64,000 bases of DNA from Bacteroidia bacterium (GCA_020635905.1 JACJYV010000005.1:682001-746000); one strand, 5' to 3'. Shown: positions 34,259-43,707, counted from the stretch's first letter. Notes: generated from the letters alone by a model not told the origin. Numbers and translations are program-made.

Positions 34259-35006
34259 GGATATTATATTGCAAAATAGCCCCCACTCCCTTCAGGACGA
34301 GTTCGGGGTCCACAAAGTTGATGTTTTTAAGGTGATTTCCCAAAAATTCTGCATCTCCCCCGGTCAGGAAGACCTGCAAATCGGGACCAGCCAGCTCACG
34401 GTATTGGGAAATGATTCCCTGAATCTCACACACAAACCCATTCAGCACCCCCGAAAGGATACATTCCCGGGTGCTTTGGCCGACCACAGAAAAATCAGGA
34501 TCTGCCTCCAGCAAAGGCAGTTTGGCCGTATAATCGTGCAGCGATTTGAAGCGCAGCCTGATTCCCGGCCCGATGGATCCTCCCTGATAAACCCCTTCCC
34601 CGTCCGCATACTCAATATTCACGGCCGTTCCCGCATCAATCACCAGCACAGGTTTATTGCCAGCCAAAGCCCTTGCACCTGCCACCCCGGCCACCCGGTC
34701 CATACCCAGAGTCTGGGGAGTCTTGTAGGCGCTGGCGAAAGGAAGAGGCGTCTCAGGGGTGATTTGCATCACATTTTCGGGTTTGAAGATCAAATACAGC
34801 CAGTCGTCCAGAATGGATTGGGCTTCCTTCCCAACGCTGATCAGAGCCGAATATTTCAAAGCAGGAGGGTCATAATTTTTACCTGCACCCAGAATAAACC
34901 CTCCCGGAAACCCTTCCTTCAGGTAACTGCCCGAAAACAAAACCTTGGTTCTGTCCAGAATGCCGGCCTTGATGCGGGAATTGCCAATGTCAATGCAAAG
35001 GATCAT
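34251..35006 (-). CDS. coaX: Type III pantothenate kinase
   Basis: Catalyses the first step of coenzyme A synthesis, ATP-dependent phosphorylation of pantothenate; cytoplasmic dimer. The 251 residues fit CoaX. The phosphate-1 loop is CIDIGNSRIKAG, the pantothenate-binding motif is LGMDRVAGVAGA, and the phosphate-2 motif is VIDAGTAVNIEY with the catalytic Asp. Its ATG overlaps the birA stop by 4 bp (ATGA), and its stop overlaps the next gene by 8 bp, so translation is coupled throughout. The birA-coaX neighbourhood is common in bacteria. Confidence 0.94.
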   Translation of the reverse strand: MILCIDIGNSRIKAGILDRTKVLFSGSYLKEGFPGGFILGAGKNYDPPALKYSALISVGKEAQSILDDWLYLIFKPENVMQITPETPLPFASAYKTPQTLGMDRVAGVAGARALAGNKPVLVIDAGTAVNIEYADGEGVYQGGSIGPGIRLRFKSLHDYTAKLPLLEADPDFSVVGQSTRECILSGVLNGFVCEIQGIISQYRELAGPDLQVFLTGGDAEFLGNHLKNINFVDPELVLKGVGAILQYNIHA

Positions 35007-35755
35007 AGAAGAAATTCAATTTCTTTGAGATTAAGATGCAAAACCTCCCGGTTTAGTTGCACCGCCAGCTTCCCTTCTTTTTCCACCCCCACAATCATCC
35101 CTTCCATCACCTCACCCCGGATGCGAAAACGGTGCATCTCCTGGTAAGCGTAAAGGTGATCCAGATAGGCCCGGTCCAGCCGGGCGGGACCCGAAGACTT
35201 CAAGCGCAGATATTCCCGTTCCAGATGGGTCATCAGCGTACCCAAAACCTGCTTCAGGTCAAATTCATGCCCGGAAAACAACTTCATGGAAGTAGCCTTT
35301 TCCCGGATTTCTGCCGGAAAGATCACCTGATTCACATTCAGACCAATTCCAATCACCGAATTTCGGATCATACTGCCCGCCAGCTGGTTCTGAATCAGAA
35401 TACCTGAAATTTTCAGCTTGTCTGCCAGCAGATCATTGGGCCACTTGATTTTCAGGCTGGCTTTGGGCAAAAAATGCTTCAACGTATCCAGCAGGGCCAG
35501 GCTCACCAGCTTATTCAGCACAAAAGCCTGCGAAACCTGCAAAAACAACGGATACAAAATCAGGCTCAGGGTAAGATTTTGGCCTGGCTGACTGAACCAG
35601 GCGTTGCCTGCCTGTCCGCGGCCAGCAGTCTGCTGGTGGGCCATCACCACCGTGCCGTCGGGCGGAGAGGACTTCAGCAGACTCTCCGCATAGCGGTTGG
35701 TGGAGTCAACCTCCTCCAGCACAATTAAATTCTTCCCGGTAAATAAGGTATTCAA
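35003..35755 (-). CDS. birA: Biotin--[acetyl-CoA-carboxylase] ligase
   Basis: Attaches biotin to the biotin carboxyl carrier protein via biotinyl-AMP. The 250-residue chain is the catalytic form without an N-terminal DNA-binding domain, so it is not expected to repress transcription. Visible motifs are EEVDSTNRYAESLL, AHQQTAGRGQAGNAWFS (biotin/ATP loop GRGxxxxxW) and LKIKWPNDLLADK. The ATG at 35755 gives the normal start. It is the first gene of the operon birA-coaX-barrel-TPR and divergent from rsfS, with 40 bp between the two starts that must hold both promoters. Confidence 0.93.
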   Translation of the reverse strand: MNTLFTGKNLIVLEEVDSTNRYAESLLKSSPPDGTVVMAHQQTAGRGQAGNAWFSQPGQNLTLSLILYPLFLQVSQAFVLNKLVSLALLDTLKHFLPKASLKIKWPNDLLADKLKISGILIQNQLAGSMIRNSVIGIGLNVNQVIFPAEIREKATSMKLFSGHEFDLKQVLGTLMTHLEREYLRLKSSGPARLDRAYLDHLYAYQEMHRFRIRGEVMEGMIVGVEKEGKLAVQLNREVLHLNLKEIEFLL

Positions 35756-35795
35756 TCCTAATATTTATAAATTGCCCGCCCGAAAGATAATCAAC

Positions 35796-36161
35796 ATGGC
35801 CCGAAAAGTCCGCACCGAATTAGAAACCTTAACCAATAAGATCATAGAAGGTCTCCTGGAAAAGAAGGGGACGGAAATCACCGTGATGGATCTTCGGAAA
35901 ATTCCCGGCAGCCTCACCGATAACTTCGTCATCTGCACCGCCACCTCCGACCGTCACGCCCAGGCCCTCGCCGACAGCGTGGAAGAAATGGTGCGCAAAG
36001 ACCTCAAGGAAAAACCCATGAACATCGAAGGTCATGCCCGTGGCGAATGGATCCTGCTGGACTACTTCAATGTAGTGGTACACATCTTCCTGCGCACCAA
36101 ACGCGAATTCTTCAACATAGAAGAACTCTGGGGCGACGCCGAATTCAAGGAAATTAATTAG
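35796..36161 (+). CDS. rsfS: Ribosome silencing factor RsfS
   Basis: A 121-residue protein of the RsfS/Iojap/DUF143 family. It binds ribosomal protein uL14 and blocks subunit joining under poor nutrition. Family signatures are ITVMDLRKIPGSLTDNFVIC, SDRHAQALADSVE and GEWILLDYFNVVVHIF. I chose the ATG at 35796; the longer frame from 35697 runs over the divergent birA start. In many Bacteroidota an ftsH gene follows, but here a hairpin and a convergent gene follow instead. Confidence 0.95.
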   Translation: MARKVRTELETLTNKIIEGLLEKKGTEITVMDLRKIPGSLTDNFVICTATSDRHAQALADSVEEMVRKDLKEKPMNIEGHARGEWILLDYFNVVVHIFLRTKREFFNIEELWGDAEFKEIN

Positions 36162-36187
36162 TGGTTCGTTCAGAGTTTTGAGTTCCC

Positions 36188-36212
36188 CGTGGGTTGAAAA
36201 TCACAACCCACG
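36188..36212. terminator. Possible bidirectional hairpin between rsfS and an OmpA-like gene
   Basis: CGTGGGTTG (36188-36196) pairs perfectly with CAACCCACG (36204-36212) around a 7-nt loop, 26 bp after the rsfS stop. There is no strong T-run on either strand, so termination is likely but not certain. Confidence 0.45.
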
Positions 36213-36334
36213 AATCAGTGCAACCCATTTTCGACTTTCCAGCACCCGCTTTCCCGTGGAGCCGGGCAAGTATTACCCCCTTGCGAATCCTGCAACCTTC
36301 CCTTCCAAACGGCCCCCTCCTGATCCAGGTTGTA

Positions 36335-37129
36335 TTACTGCTTCGGTCTGAGGCTTTCGGGCTCGGCATATCTGATGCCCATCATGACAAAGGTGCCGGT
36401 GAAGGCCGGGGCTGATCCTCTTGCGGCGGATTGGGTGGTGTTGTCCTGGGGTAAAATGATGATGAGGTCGCCGGGAATGCCCTGTTCTGTCAGGTAATCC
36501 TGGATTTTGCGGCAGCGGCGGAAGGCAAGAGAATCTCCAAAGGACTGAAATTCTTCCCGGGTGGGTTCGCTGCTGAGTTCGATCCGTTCGATTTCATTTC
36601 CACGGGTGGGACGGCTGATGTATCGTTTGAGGAAATCCAGTTCCTGATTCAGGGATTCAAATTCTTCCCGGGGATAGTAATTCAGGCCGCCGTTTTCAAA
36701 ACCAATGCGACGCTGATGGGTGAGTTCACCCCGCTCGTAGGGTTCCAGGGGAAATACCCGCTTACTGGTCCAGGCGCCTGAATTGGGACCGGCCAGCACT
36801 TTGAAGGTCTGGCGCAGATGTTGGGGAGATTTGACTGAGAAAGAAAATATGGTGGGCTCCTCTACAAAAAGGAAACAATGGAAATTGCCGAATCCATTGG
36901 ATTGGAGGGTATCGACGGGAACGGAGTCGCGGGGGCCGGTCAGGCGGTAAATGATGATGGAGGCTTCGGGCACATTCTTTTCGTCGGCCCGGTCAATGAT
37001 AGTGACTTCCAGGGGCAAAACGGCTGACTCCGTTTTGGCCTGACCCCGGACCTGCTGCATGCAAAGCAGAAACAGAAGGGTGAAGAGGGCTCCCCGGGGA
37101 AAGATTCGATATTTCATGTTGGTTTTCAT
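36335..37129 (-). CDS. Secreted protein with a degenerate OmpA-like C-terminal domain
   Basis: A 264-residue protein with a signal peptide (residues 1-30, ending VRGQ). Residues 38-130 form a beta-sandwich of the carboxypeptidase-regulatory type (LEVTIIDRADEKNVPEASII). The end (about 160-250) looks like an OmpA/MotB domain: IERIELSSEPTRE then RRCRKIQDYLTEQGIPGDLI, but the usual peptidoglycan-binding Asp/Arg pair is not obvious. It resembles the next gene upstream in architecture, suggesting an old duplication. It probably sits in the periplasm or on the outer membrane. Confidence 0.7.
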   Translation of the reverse strand: MKTNMKYRIFPRGALFTLLFLLCMQQVRGQAKTESAVLPLEVTIIDRADEKNVPEASIIIYRLTGPRDSVPVDTLQSNGFGNFHCFLFVEEPTIFSFSVKSPQHLRQTFKVLAGPNSGAWTSKRVFPLEPYERGELTHQRRIGFENGGLNYYPREEFESLNQELDFLKRYISRPTRGNEIERIELSSEPTREEFQSFGDSLAFRRCRKIQDYLTEQGIPGDLIIILPQDNTTQSAARGSAPAFTGTFVMMGIRYAEPESLRPKQ

Positions 37130-37265
37130 CAGCAGGTGATAAATTCCGGATTTTCAATGTTATTTTCTATTCTGGCCAATCCATTTGGGTAACCAGGGAC
37201 TCCAGGGATTGAACCGCAGGCAGCATGGACGAGGAAACGGGTGATATTTGAGGCGGGATTTAGTT

Positions 37266-38030
37266 TCATGGAGTCTGTTGGTTGTTATAACTGATTTTCA
37301 CCCCGCGGTTGGGGGCATCTTCCCGGGCATCGTGGGGATTATTTATCGGCGATCCACGGCCAATGGCTTCTACCTCTATGCGATGGGGATCAATGCCTTT
37401 TTCAGCCAGAAATCTCTGTACCGTCAGCCCTCTTTTGCGGGAGAGGGGTTTTATGTGCTTTTCGAGCTGGCCGGTAAAACAGGTAAGGTGGAGGCGGGCT
37501 TTGGGATTTTCTTCCAGATAAGTGGCGACCTTTTCCAGATCTGTTTTATGCTTTTCGAGAAATTGATCGCTTTGTTCGGGGAAGTAAATGAATCTTGGCA
37601 TGGAACGGTCCAGCACCATGCCCGGGCCGCGGGGCGTCCGGGCCAGCAAGCCAATGGTAAGTGGAGGCAATGCACGGGAACTGCTCAGGAATAGTTTGGT
37701 CTCCTGCCCGAAGTAGCCCTCCTTCTGAAATTTCAGGTGGATTTCCCTGACCTTTTCCTTCAACATGACCATTCTTTTCCAATTACCAGCTTCGTCGGTC
37801 AGCAGGGTATCGAGGGGCTGAGAATGCGCATCTGAGAGGAAAACGAGGGCCGAATCCAGGGGTTGGCCGCTGTCACGGTCGAGCACAACCCCCGTGACAC
37901 TCACCAGGTGCGAGGTCTGACTTTGGGCATTGAGCCTTAAAATAAGGAGAAAAAAGAGCAGACTGCCGCACCACATCCGTTGGCTGAGGTGCAGAAAACG
38001 GAGTTTTCTGGTTCGGGCAGGGCTTTGCAT
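37266..38030 (-). CDS. OmpA-family protein with N-terminal regulatory-like domain
   Basis: A 254-residue protein with an N-terminal signal (hydrophobic core about 20-36, cut near NAQS). Residues about 45-130 make a carboxypeptidase-regulatory-like beta domain (VTGVVLDRDSGQPLDSALVF). The C-terminus (about 150-250) is an OmpA/MotB peptidoglycan-binding domain: LSRKRGLTVQRFLAEKGIDP, then EAIGRGSPINNP and the final NRGVKI. This would tether the protein to murein. The gene is 136 bp upstream of the related 264-aa gene on the same strand. Confidence 0.8.
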   Translation of the reverse strand: MQSPARTRKLRFLHLSQRMWCGSLLFFLLILRLNAQSQTSHLVSVTGVVLDRDSGQPLDSALVFLSDAHSQPLDTLLTDEAGNWKRMVMLKEKVREIHLKFQKEGYFGQETKLFLSSSRALPPLTIGLLARTPRGPGMVLDRSMPRFIYFPEQSDQFLEKHKTDLEKVATYLEENPKARLHLTCFTGQLEKHIKPLSRKRGLTVQRFLAEKGIDPHRIEVEAIGRGSPINNPHDAREDAPNRGVKISYNNQQTP

Positions 38031-38081
38031 GATCTGGATTAAGGTCTTTCTTTTGCGGGCTAAGGTTGCATGAGGTTGGAA

Positions 38082-38366
38082 TTATTCCTCACTTCCCTGC
38101 TGGTCGCGCCGGGCATATACCCGGGCCAGAATCTGGACGGTCACTGCAGCCGGGATGAGGGGCACCAGGATGGTAAGCAGGATCGAGAGCACCAGGTAAT
38201 GCTCCCCGTCGAAGAGCCCGGCCTGGTAACTGGCAACTGCGTAGTAAACTCCCGTCCCGGTTGCAATCCACCAACCAGCCAGACCCAATACAGGAACCAT
38301 GAGGCATATCCTGATCCAGGCGGGTACTTTCCTGGCATTTTCACTCAGGTTGTTTAAAGGATTCAT
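38082..38366 (-). CDS. Small two-helix membrane protein
   Basis: A 94-residue protein with two predicted transmembrane helices (about residues 18-45 and 55-83) and a charged cytosolic tail (RVYARRDQQGSEE). Function unknown. The antisense frame of similar size is judged a shadow because the minus-strand product has a sensible membrane topology. It precedes the OmpA gene by 51 bp on the same strand and may share its transcript. Confidence 0.6.
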   Translation of the reverse strand: MNPLNNLSENARKVPAWIRICLMVPVLGLAGWWIATGTGVYYAVASYQAGLFDGEHYLVLSILLTILVPLIPAAVTVQILARVYARRDQQGSEE

Positions 38367-38396
38367 GGAAATAATTTACGAAAATTTCCTCAATGC

Positions 38397-39242
38397 TCAG
38401 AGGGCAAAAGTGAGCAGGTCGGTCAGGGGTTTGTAACCGATCTTTTGGTAGATGGAATTGGAAACAGGATTGGAGAGATCGGTGTAGAGGGAGCAAAATT
38501 GTTTGCCGCTGTCCAGGAGGAGGGCAGAAAGATGGGCCGTGCAGGAAGTGGCATAGCCGTGATTGCGGTACCAGGGCGGGGTATAGACATACCCGATGGT
38601 GATGCCGTGGCGGGTGGGGCGCAGGGCAATGGCCATACAAACCGGGGCATGGTCTTCCCAGAGAAATACGATCCCTTCTGTCACGCGGTGGTGGAGGTCC
38701 TCAGCCAGAAATTCTTCTGAAAACTGTTGTCCGGGGAGCGATTCGTGGTGAAAATCTATGTACCAACGGGTGAGGGTGTCAAGATCGGTCAGGTCGGCTT
38801 TGCGCAACTTTCCAGGGGAAGTGCCCATGGTTTCGATCTGATCGAGGCGAAACAGGCGCATCGCATTTTCCAGATGCGGGGTTTTGCCGGTGAGGGATTG
38901 CCAGGTTTGGGCGAAGGCCTCAGCCCCAGTCTTGGGGCTGAATATGCCCGGAACCAGGATCTGGTTTGCGTGTACATGGCGGGCGATTGCGCCCGCCAAC
39001 TCTGCATCGCGACCATCTTCAAAGTGAAGGAGCAGGTTGCGACCTTCGGTCTTCATGGCTGCACACTGAATGACGCCGTTTTCTGCGCCCACCAGATAAT
39101 AGGTAGGATCGTGGTCTGGGTTTTTCAGGGAAAGGTTGAGAGCCAGACCCAGGATGAGACCGTTCTCTGCCTCCCGCTTTTCAAGCGCTTCCCGGGTAAG
39201 GGCCAGAAATTCCCGTGCATTTTGAGGGTGAGTAAATTCCAT
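38397..39242 (-). CDS. GNAT-family N-acetyltransferase
   Basis: A 281-residue two-domain protein: an N-terminal region of about 130 residues of the kind found before GNAT domains in related proteins, and a C-terminal GNAT fold. The acetyl-CoA motif A is YVYTPPWYRNHGYATSC (Q/RxxGxG/A-like RNHGYA), followed by motif B SNPVSNSIYQKIGYKP. The acceptor substrate is unknown. Its ATG shares one base with the stop codon of the lytic transglycosylase gene (TGATG), so the two are translationally coupled. Confidence 0.85.
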   Translation of the reverse strand: MEFTHPQNAREFLALTREALEKREAENGLILGLALNLSLKNPDHDPTYYLVGAENGVIQCAAMKTEGRNLLLHFEDGRDAELAGAIARHVHANQILVPGIFSPKTGAEAFAQTWQSLTGKTPHLENAMRLFRLDQIETMGTSPGKLRKADLTDLDTLTRWYIDFHHESLPGQQFSEEFLAEDLHHRVTEGIVFLWEDHAPVCMAIALRPTRHGITIGYVYTPPWYRNHGYATSCTAHLSALLLDSGKQFCSLYTDLSNPVSNSIYQKIGYKPLTDLLTFAL

Positions 39243-40942
39243 CAGGGATCAATGATTTCTTCGCGGGACATGATCTTGAGTTTCTGTCCGGGCATCAGGT
39301 CGTTATTGTTCAGATTATTCAGCTTTTTGATGATATCCACAGGGCAATTATAGAGCTTATACAGCTGCCAGAGGGTTTCACCTTTTTGAACGGTATGCCA
39401 GACCCACTCTGTTTTGTAGAGTTTGGGCGCAGGCTCTTCCTTTTCGACCACTTTGAGATCCTTTTCAGTGGGATCGGCAGGAGCTTCGCTCTTTTCCTGC
39501 TTCACCTCCACAGATTTAACTGTTTTGGGGGGCTCTTCCTGCTCAGGATCTTTCTGGGTCCAGGGAAATTTGAAGAGAATGATGCGCTCACGGGCGGGTT
39601 TTTTCTTCTTCAGGTTGAGCTTTTGACCGGGATAAATCTTGTCTTCGCTGGCCAGCATGCGGTTTTTCTTTTTCAGGCTGGCTGGCTTTTTGCCATAATC
39701 CGCGGCAATCTGGTCAATGGTTTCCCCCTTTTGCACAATGTGGTAAAGGGCTTTGTTGCGGGGACGGAGACGGATGATCTGGCCGGAAGCCAGGGGCTGG
39801 TAGTTGGTCATGTCGTTCCATTCCAGCAGCTTTTTGAGATTCAGGTCGTGGTGGGTGGCAATTTCAACCATCAATTCCCCTTCTTTGACCAATACAAAAT
39901 CCTGGTCATAATCGGGGTCATGCAGGATGTCGCGGTTTTCAAATTTGTTGTAGGTGAGGCGGATGCGGTCGTCGTCGCGCTCATATTTGGGATTGGGCTT
40001 GCCAAATGAGGGCTCTTTATTGGTTTTGGGCTGGGTGGCAGGATCAGTCTGGGCGATTTCTCCTTCACCTTCCTCGTACTGGTCGCGGTTGGGATCGTGG
40101 AGGTCGGCCAATACGGGTTCGTTTTTGTGGGGGATGTAGTAGGTGAAGGGTACGTAGGAAGGCAGGTTGGGATTGAGGATCCAGAGGTTGTATTCCCGCA
40201 GTTCCTCGAAGGTAAGGTTGGCCTCGCTGGCCAGCTTGGGGACGGAGGTTTCGCCGCCTGTGGGGCGGGGTTCGAGCCAGGTGCGGGGTTCTGGATTTTT
40301 CCCAATCACTTTTTCAAAAGCGATTTTATGGGCCAGGGTTTTGACTGCGTAGGGATGCAAATCCCCTTCCAGGACCATGGATTTTGCCCCGTAGTATTTG
40401 GATTTGGTGTAGGGAATGGCGCCGCTGGGACCCTGGTTATAGCCGATCACGGCATAGATCCAGTTGTCGAAGTCGCGGTGAAGGCGGGTGAAATAGCGGG
40501 CTGCGCCCAGGGAGGAGCGGAATATGTGCTTGCGTTCGTCCACATTGGGGCCCACGATGAGGCCCACTTCGCGGGCGGTAAAATCTTTGAATTGCCAGAA
40601 ACCCACCGCATTGGATTTGGAAACGGCGTCACCAATCAGGGCGCTTTCCAGAATACAAATGTACTTGAGGTCGTCAGGTACGCGGGCCAGTTCGAAGGCG
40701 TCTTCCACGAAGGGCATGTAGGTGTCGCAGCGGTCGAGGAGGGTCTGGAAATAGCTTTCTGACTTGTACAGGCGGTCGATCATCTCCTGGACCTGAGCCT
40801 GACAGGCGGGGGTGAGCTCCAGATTCATGCCACAAAAGCCCATGGTGCGGGGTGCAATGGGTTTTTCAGGTATTTCTGCCCTGACGGTTCCGGAAATCAA
40901 TCCCAGAAAGATGATCAGGAACAGGGAAATCTGGTATCTCAT
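39242..40942 (-). CDS. Membrane-bound lytic murein transglycosylase (MltD-like) with LysM repeats
   Basis: A 566-residue periplasmic murein hydrolase. It has a signal peptide (residues 1-22) and an SLT domain (about 60-200) with the catalytic Glu in YICILESALIGDAVS and the signature NAVGFWQFKDFTAREVGL. Three LysM domains follow (about 345-395, 395-445 and 515-560), each with QKGET or KEGEL starts, and bind peptidoglycan. The linkers between them are acidic. A role in wall remodelling is inferred. It is cotranscribed with the overlapping GNAT gene and lies 10 bp downstream of the O-methyltransferase gene. Confidence 0.92.
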   Translation of the reverse strand: MRYQISLFLIIFLGLISGTVRAEIPEKPIAPRTMGFCGMNLELTPACQAQVQEMIDRLYKSESYFQTLLDRCDTYMPFVEDAFELARVPDDLKYICILESALIGDAVSKSNAVGFWQFKDFTAREVGLIVGPNVDERKHIFRSSLGAARYFTRLHRDFDNWIYAVIGYNQGPSGAIPYTKSKYYGAKSMVLEGDLHPYAVKTLAHKIAFEKVIGKNPEPRTWLEPRPTGGETSVPKLASEANLTFEELREYNLWILNPNLPSYVPFTYYIPHKNEPVLADLHDPNRDQYEEGEGEIAQTDPATQPKTNKEPSFGKPNPKYERDDDRIRLTYNKFENRDILHDPDYDQDFVLVKEGELMVEIATHHDLNLKKLLEWNDMTNYQPLASGQIIRLRPRNKALYHIVQKGETIDQIAADYGKKPASLKKKNRMLASEDKIYPGQKLNLKKKKPARERIILFKFPWTQKDPEQEEPPKTVKSVEVKQEKSEAPADPTEKDLKVVEKEEPAPKLYKTEWVWHTVQKGETLWQLYKLYNCPVDIIKKLNNLNNNDLMPGQKLKIMSREEIIDP

Positions 40943-40952
40943 GGGTTAGATG

Positions 40953-41591
40953 CTACAATTTTCGGACCACCATGATGCCGTCCCTGACTGGCAGGAGCAG
41001 GGTTTCGACCCTGGGATCGTTGGATACAAATTTAGCGAAATCCCGCAGGCCGGCAGTTTCCTTGTCTTGCACAGCTTCGTCAAGGACGTGTCCACTCCAT
41101 AGCACGTTATCGGCAAGGATGATGCCCCCCGTTCTGAGTTTGGGCAGAATCAGGTTGAAGTAATTGATGTAATTGTATTTGTCTGCATCGATGAAAACCA
41201 GGTCGAACACTTCATCGAGTTGGGGGATGATTTCGAGGCCGCTGCCAATGCGCATGTCGATCTGGGCGGCATAAGGGGATTTTTCAAAATAGCCCGTGGC
41301 CATTTTTTTTAGTTCAGGATCGACCTCGAGGGTGATCAGTTTGCCGTCTTCGGTCAGGCCTTCGGCCAGACAGAGGGCAGAATAGCCGGTAAAGGTGCCA
41401 ATTTCGAGGATGCGCCGTGGGCGAACCATTTTGGAAAACATGGCCAGCATGCGTCCCTGGAGGTGGCCGGAAAGCATCTGGGGATAAAGTACCTTGAGGT
41501 GGGTTTCGCGGTTGAGGGAAGCGAGGAAGTCACCTTCGGAGGAGGTGTGGCGCTCGGCGTATGCCTGTATATCGGGGTGGAGAAAGTCCAT
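40953..41591 (-). CDS. O-methyltransferase family 3 (caffeoyl-CoA-type)
   Basis: A 212-residue SAM-dependent methyltransferase. Motif I is ILEIGTFTGYSALCLAEGL, the acidic end of the second strand is ITLEVDPELKK, and the metal-binding region FDLVFIDADKYNYINYF contains the Asp residues of this family. Bacterial relatives often methylate hydroxylated substrates or tRNA (TrmR), and the substrate cannot be named. It heads a three-gene unit with mltD-like and GNAT genes. Confidence 0.9.
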   Translation of the reverse strand: MDFLHPDIQAYAERHTSSEGDFLASLNRETHLKVLYPQMLSGHLQGRMLAMFSKMVRPRRILEIGTFTGYSALCLAEGLTEDGKLITLEVDPELKKMATGYFEKSPYAAQIDMRIGSGLEIIPQLDEVFDLVFIDADKYNYINYFNLILPKLRTGGIILADNVLWSGHVLDEAVQDKETAGLRDFAKFVSNDPRVETLLLPVRDGIMVVRKL

Positions 41592-41836
41592 GATTTTTTG
41601 CTTTGGGCGAAATTACGATAATAACCTGATCGGGAGTAAGGGCTTTTTCAACACGGGGACAGTTTACGGTTTACAGTTTACAGTTCGGGCCGTGTCTTTT
41701 AGTTTGTGGTTTTGAGTTCACATTGGGTTGGGCCAGGGTCTTTGGTATTGGGTTTCTACAAAAGAAATATGGGCTGGGCAATGAGAATTTCAGCTTCAGG
41801 TAAATCAAATTGAATTTGTAGAGTTGAAAGTGAAGA

Positions 41837-43678
41837 TTACCCGCGGGGCACCCCACCTTCGGCGGGTTGGTTGTACATTTTCTGGCGAATCTCTCTGATA
41901 CGTTTGCGGACATCGACACTGTGAAGGCTGCCGGGAAAGTCGCGCAGCATTTCGAGGTAATATTTCATGGCCAGCTCTTCGTTTTTGAGGTTGAAGTCGT
42001 AGAGGCGGGCTTTGAGGTACAGGGCATCATCTGCAATGATGTCTTCTTTGTGGTCGGCGATGATTTTGTCGAGGAAGAGCATGGTTTTGTCCAGGTCCCC
42101 GCGACTGAGGGCCATGTTGGCCTTCTCCCACAGGATTTCGTCAGTGAGGGGGTGGTTGGGGAAGTTGTACAGGATGCTGTCGAGTATGACCTCGGCGGGA
42201 ACAAATTCGCGCTGATAAATCAGGAGCTGGGCATTGGCAAAGCGGGCCAGGGCCACCGTGGTGGAGTCCAGTCCGGTATTGTCCTGAATGAGCATATTCA
42301 GGCGGATGGCGTCGTTGGAAATGTCGTTGGAGGTGTTGTCCTTGATGGATTTGAGCCTTTCCTGGCTGTACTGGAAGTCCCCTTTATAATAGGCCATCTG
42401 CCCCTCTTTGAATTTGGCCATGGCTCCCAGCTGTTCGTCTTTGTAGGAGTCGGCCACTTCAGAGTATTTGAGTTTGGCTTTGTTGAATTCCTTCTGCATG
42501 AGCAGGATGTCGCCCGTGAGGAGATTTGCTTCTGCTCTTTCGCTGGATTTGATGGGCAATTTCACCAGTTGATCCAGTTCATCCATGGCTCCTTTGAGGT
42601 CGTGCAGGTAGAAAGCAGTGAGTTTGGCCTTGCGGTACATGGCGTCAAAGAAGGAGGGCTTGCGGCCAAATTTGTCGAGCAATTCGTTGTAGGAGGCTAC
42701 GGCTTCGCGGATGGCTACGGTATCCAAAGGCACAGTGGCGAAGGCCTGTAATTCGTTGTTGACGGTTTTCTCTTTGTAGGCGAGAAAGTAGTAGGGCGAA
42801 TCCTGGTGATCTTCTATGATGTAATCCAGGGCTTTGTTGGAGAGTTTGTAGTTGTAATTGCTGCGCATGGTGAGCGCAAATTTGTACACCCGGTCGCCAT
42901 TTTCCTTGAATACCTTGTCGATGGCCTTGACCTGTACAAAGGCTTCAAAGAATTCTTCGTTGAGGACATAGAATTCGTAGAGGATGGTGCGTATGCCGAG
43001 GTCTTTGGATTCTTTCTGGACTTCTTCCAACAGTACTTTTTCGATGGCGTCGCGGGTGGTGGGGCCGGTAATGTTGAGGATATCCAGCTTGACGGAATTC
43101 ATGGCGGATGGGTCCAGGCGGTACTGGTGGATGTATTCCTGGGTCGCTTTGTCGAATTCCCCTGCGGCGATGTACATTTCAGCCACTTTCCCCAGGAAAA
43201 GTGTGTTGTTTTTGAGGGCTTTGCGGGCCTGCAGGAGGGTTTCCAGGGCTCTGGAGTCCTGACCCACGGCTTCAAAAAAGGAGGAAACCCGGGCAAATTC
43301 GTCCTGTGATTTCAGTTTTTTGTAGATGATATCGTCCAGAATCTTGTCTCCCTCTTTGGTTTTGCCCTTGCGATCCAGGAGACCGGCTTTAAGGATTTCG
43401 AGATCGTAGGCGTTTTCGTCTTTCCTGAGCTTCTTATCCAGGTATTTGAGACCTTCGTCTTCCTGCTCCAGATAGCTGTAGCAGGCCACGGTGCGGTAAA
43501 TGAAATGCTTATTGTCGGGCTCTTTGCGGGCTACTTTTTCGTAGAGTTCGAGTGCCTGTGCATATTCTCCGTCGTCAAAATACCGGTCGGCAAGGGCGGC
43601 TTCGCCCGTGGCCTGTGCAGAGGCCAGGCCGGAGAAAAGCCCGATCAGGACGACAAGTAAGATGCAGAAGTGTCTCAT
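41837..43678 (-). CDS. TPR-repeat secreted or periplasmic protein
   Basis: A 613-residue protein with a signal peptide (MRHFCILLVVLIGLFSGLAS, cut near AQA) and tetratricopeptide repeats along most of its length. The clearest are ADRYFDDGEYAQALELYEKV (about 31-50), FDKATQEYIHQYRLDPSAMN and LDKTMLFLDKIIADHKEDI. The last 150 residues resemble the TPR region of YbgF/BamD-like proteins. A role in envelope assembly or gliding/secretion is possible but not shown. It lies alone, with a 245-bp spacer downstream and gcvH upstream on the same strand. Confidence 0.8.
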   Translation of the reverse strand: MRHFCILLVVLIGLFSGLASAQATGEAALADRYFDDGEYAQALELYEKVARKEPDNKHFIYRTVACYSYLEQEDEGLKYLDKKLRKDENAYDLEILKAGLLDRKGKTKEGDKILDDIIYKKLKSQDEFARVSSFFEAVGQDSRALETLLQARKALKNNTLFLGKVAEMYIAAGEFDKATQEYIHQYRLDPSAMNSVKLDILNITGPTTRDAIEKVLLEEVQKESKDLGIRTILYEFYVLNEEFFEAFVQVKAIDKVFKENGDRVYKFALTMRSNYNYKLSNKALDYIIEDHQDSPYYFLAYKEKTVNNELQAFATVPLDTVAIREAVASYNELLDKFGRKPSFFDAMYRKAKLTAFYLHDLKGAMDELDQLVKLPIKSSERAEANLLTGDILLMQKEFNKAKLKYSEVADSYKDEQLGAMAKFKEGQMAYYKGDFQYSQERLKSIKDNTSNDISNDAIRLNMLIQDNTGLDSTTVALARFANAQLLIYQREFVPAEVILDSILYNFPNHPLTDEILWEKANMALSRGDLDKTMLFLDKIIADHKEDIIADDALYLKARLYDFNLKNEELAMKYYLEMLRDFPGSLHSVDVRKRIREIRQKMYNQPAEGGVPRG

Positions 43679-43707
43679 GTGTGTCTTTTGCAGGATAAAC
43701 GAAGATT

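Noticed and set aside
38070..38357. A 95-codon plus-strand frame opposite the 94-aa membrane protein
   Set aside because: The minus-strand product has clear membrane helices and gene context; the plus frame is Gly/His-rich and featureless.
41867..42751. A 294-codon plus-strand frame over the TPR gene
   Set aside because: Val/Phe/Gly-rich shadow of the TPR reading frame; no domain.
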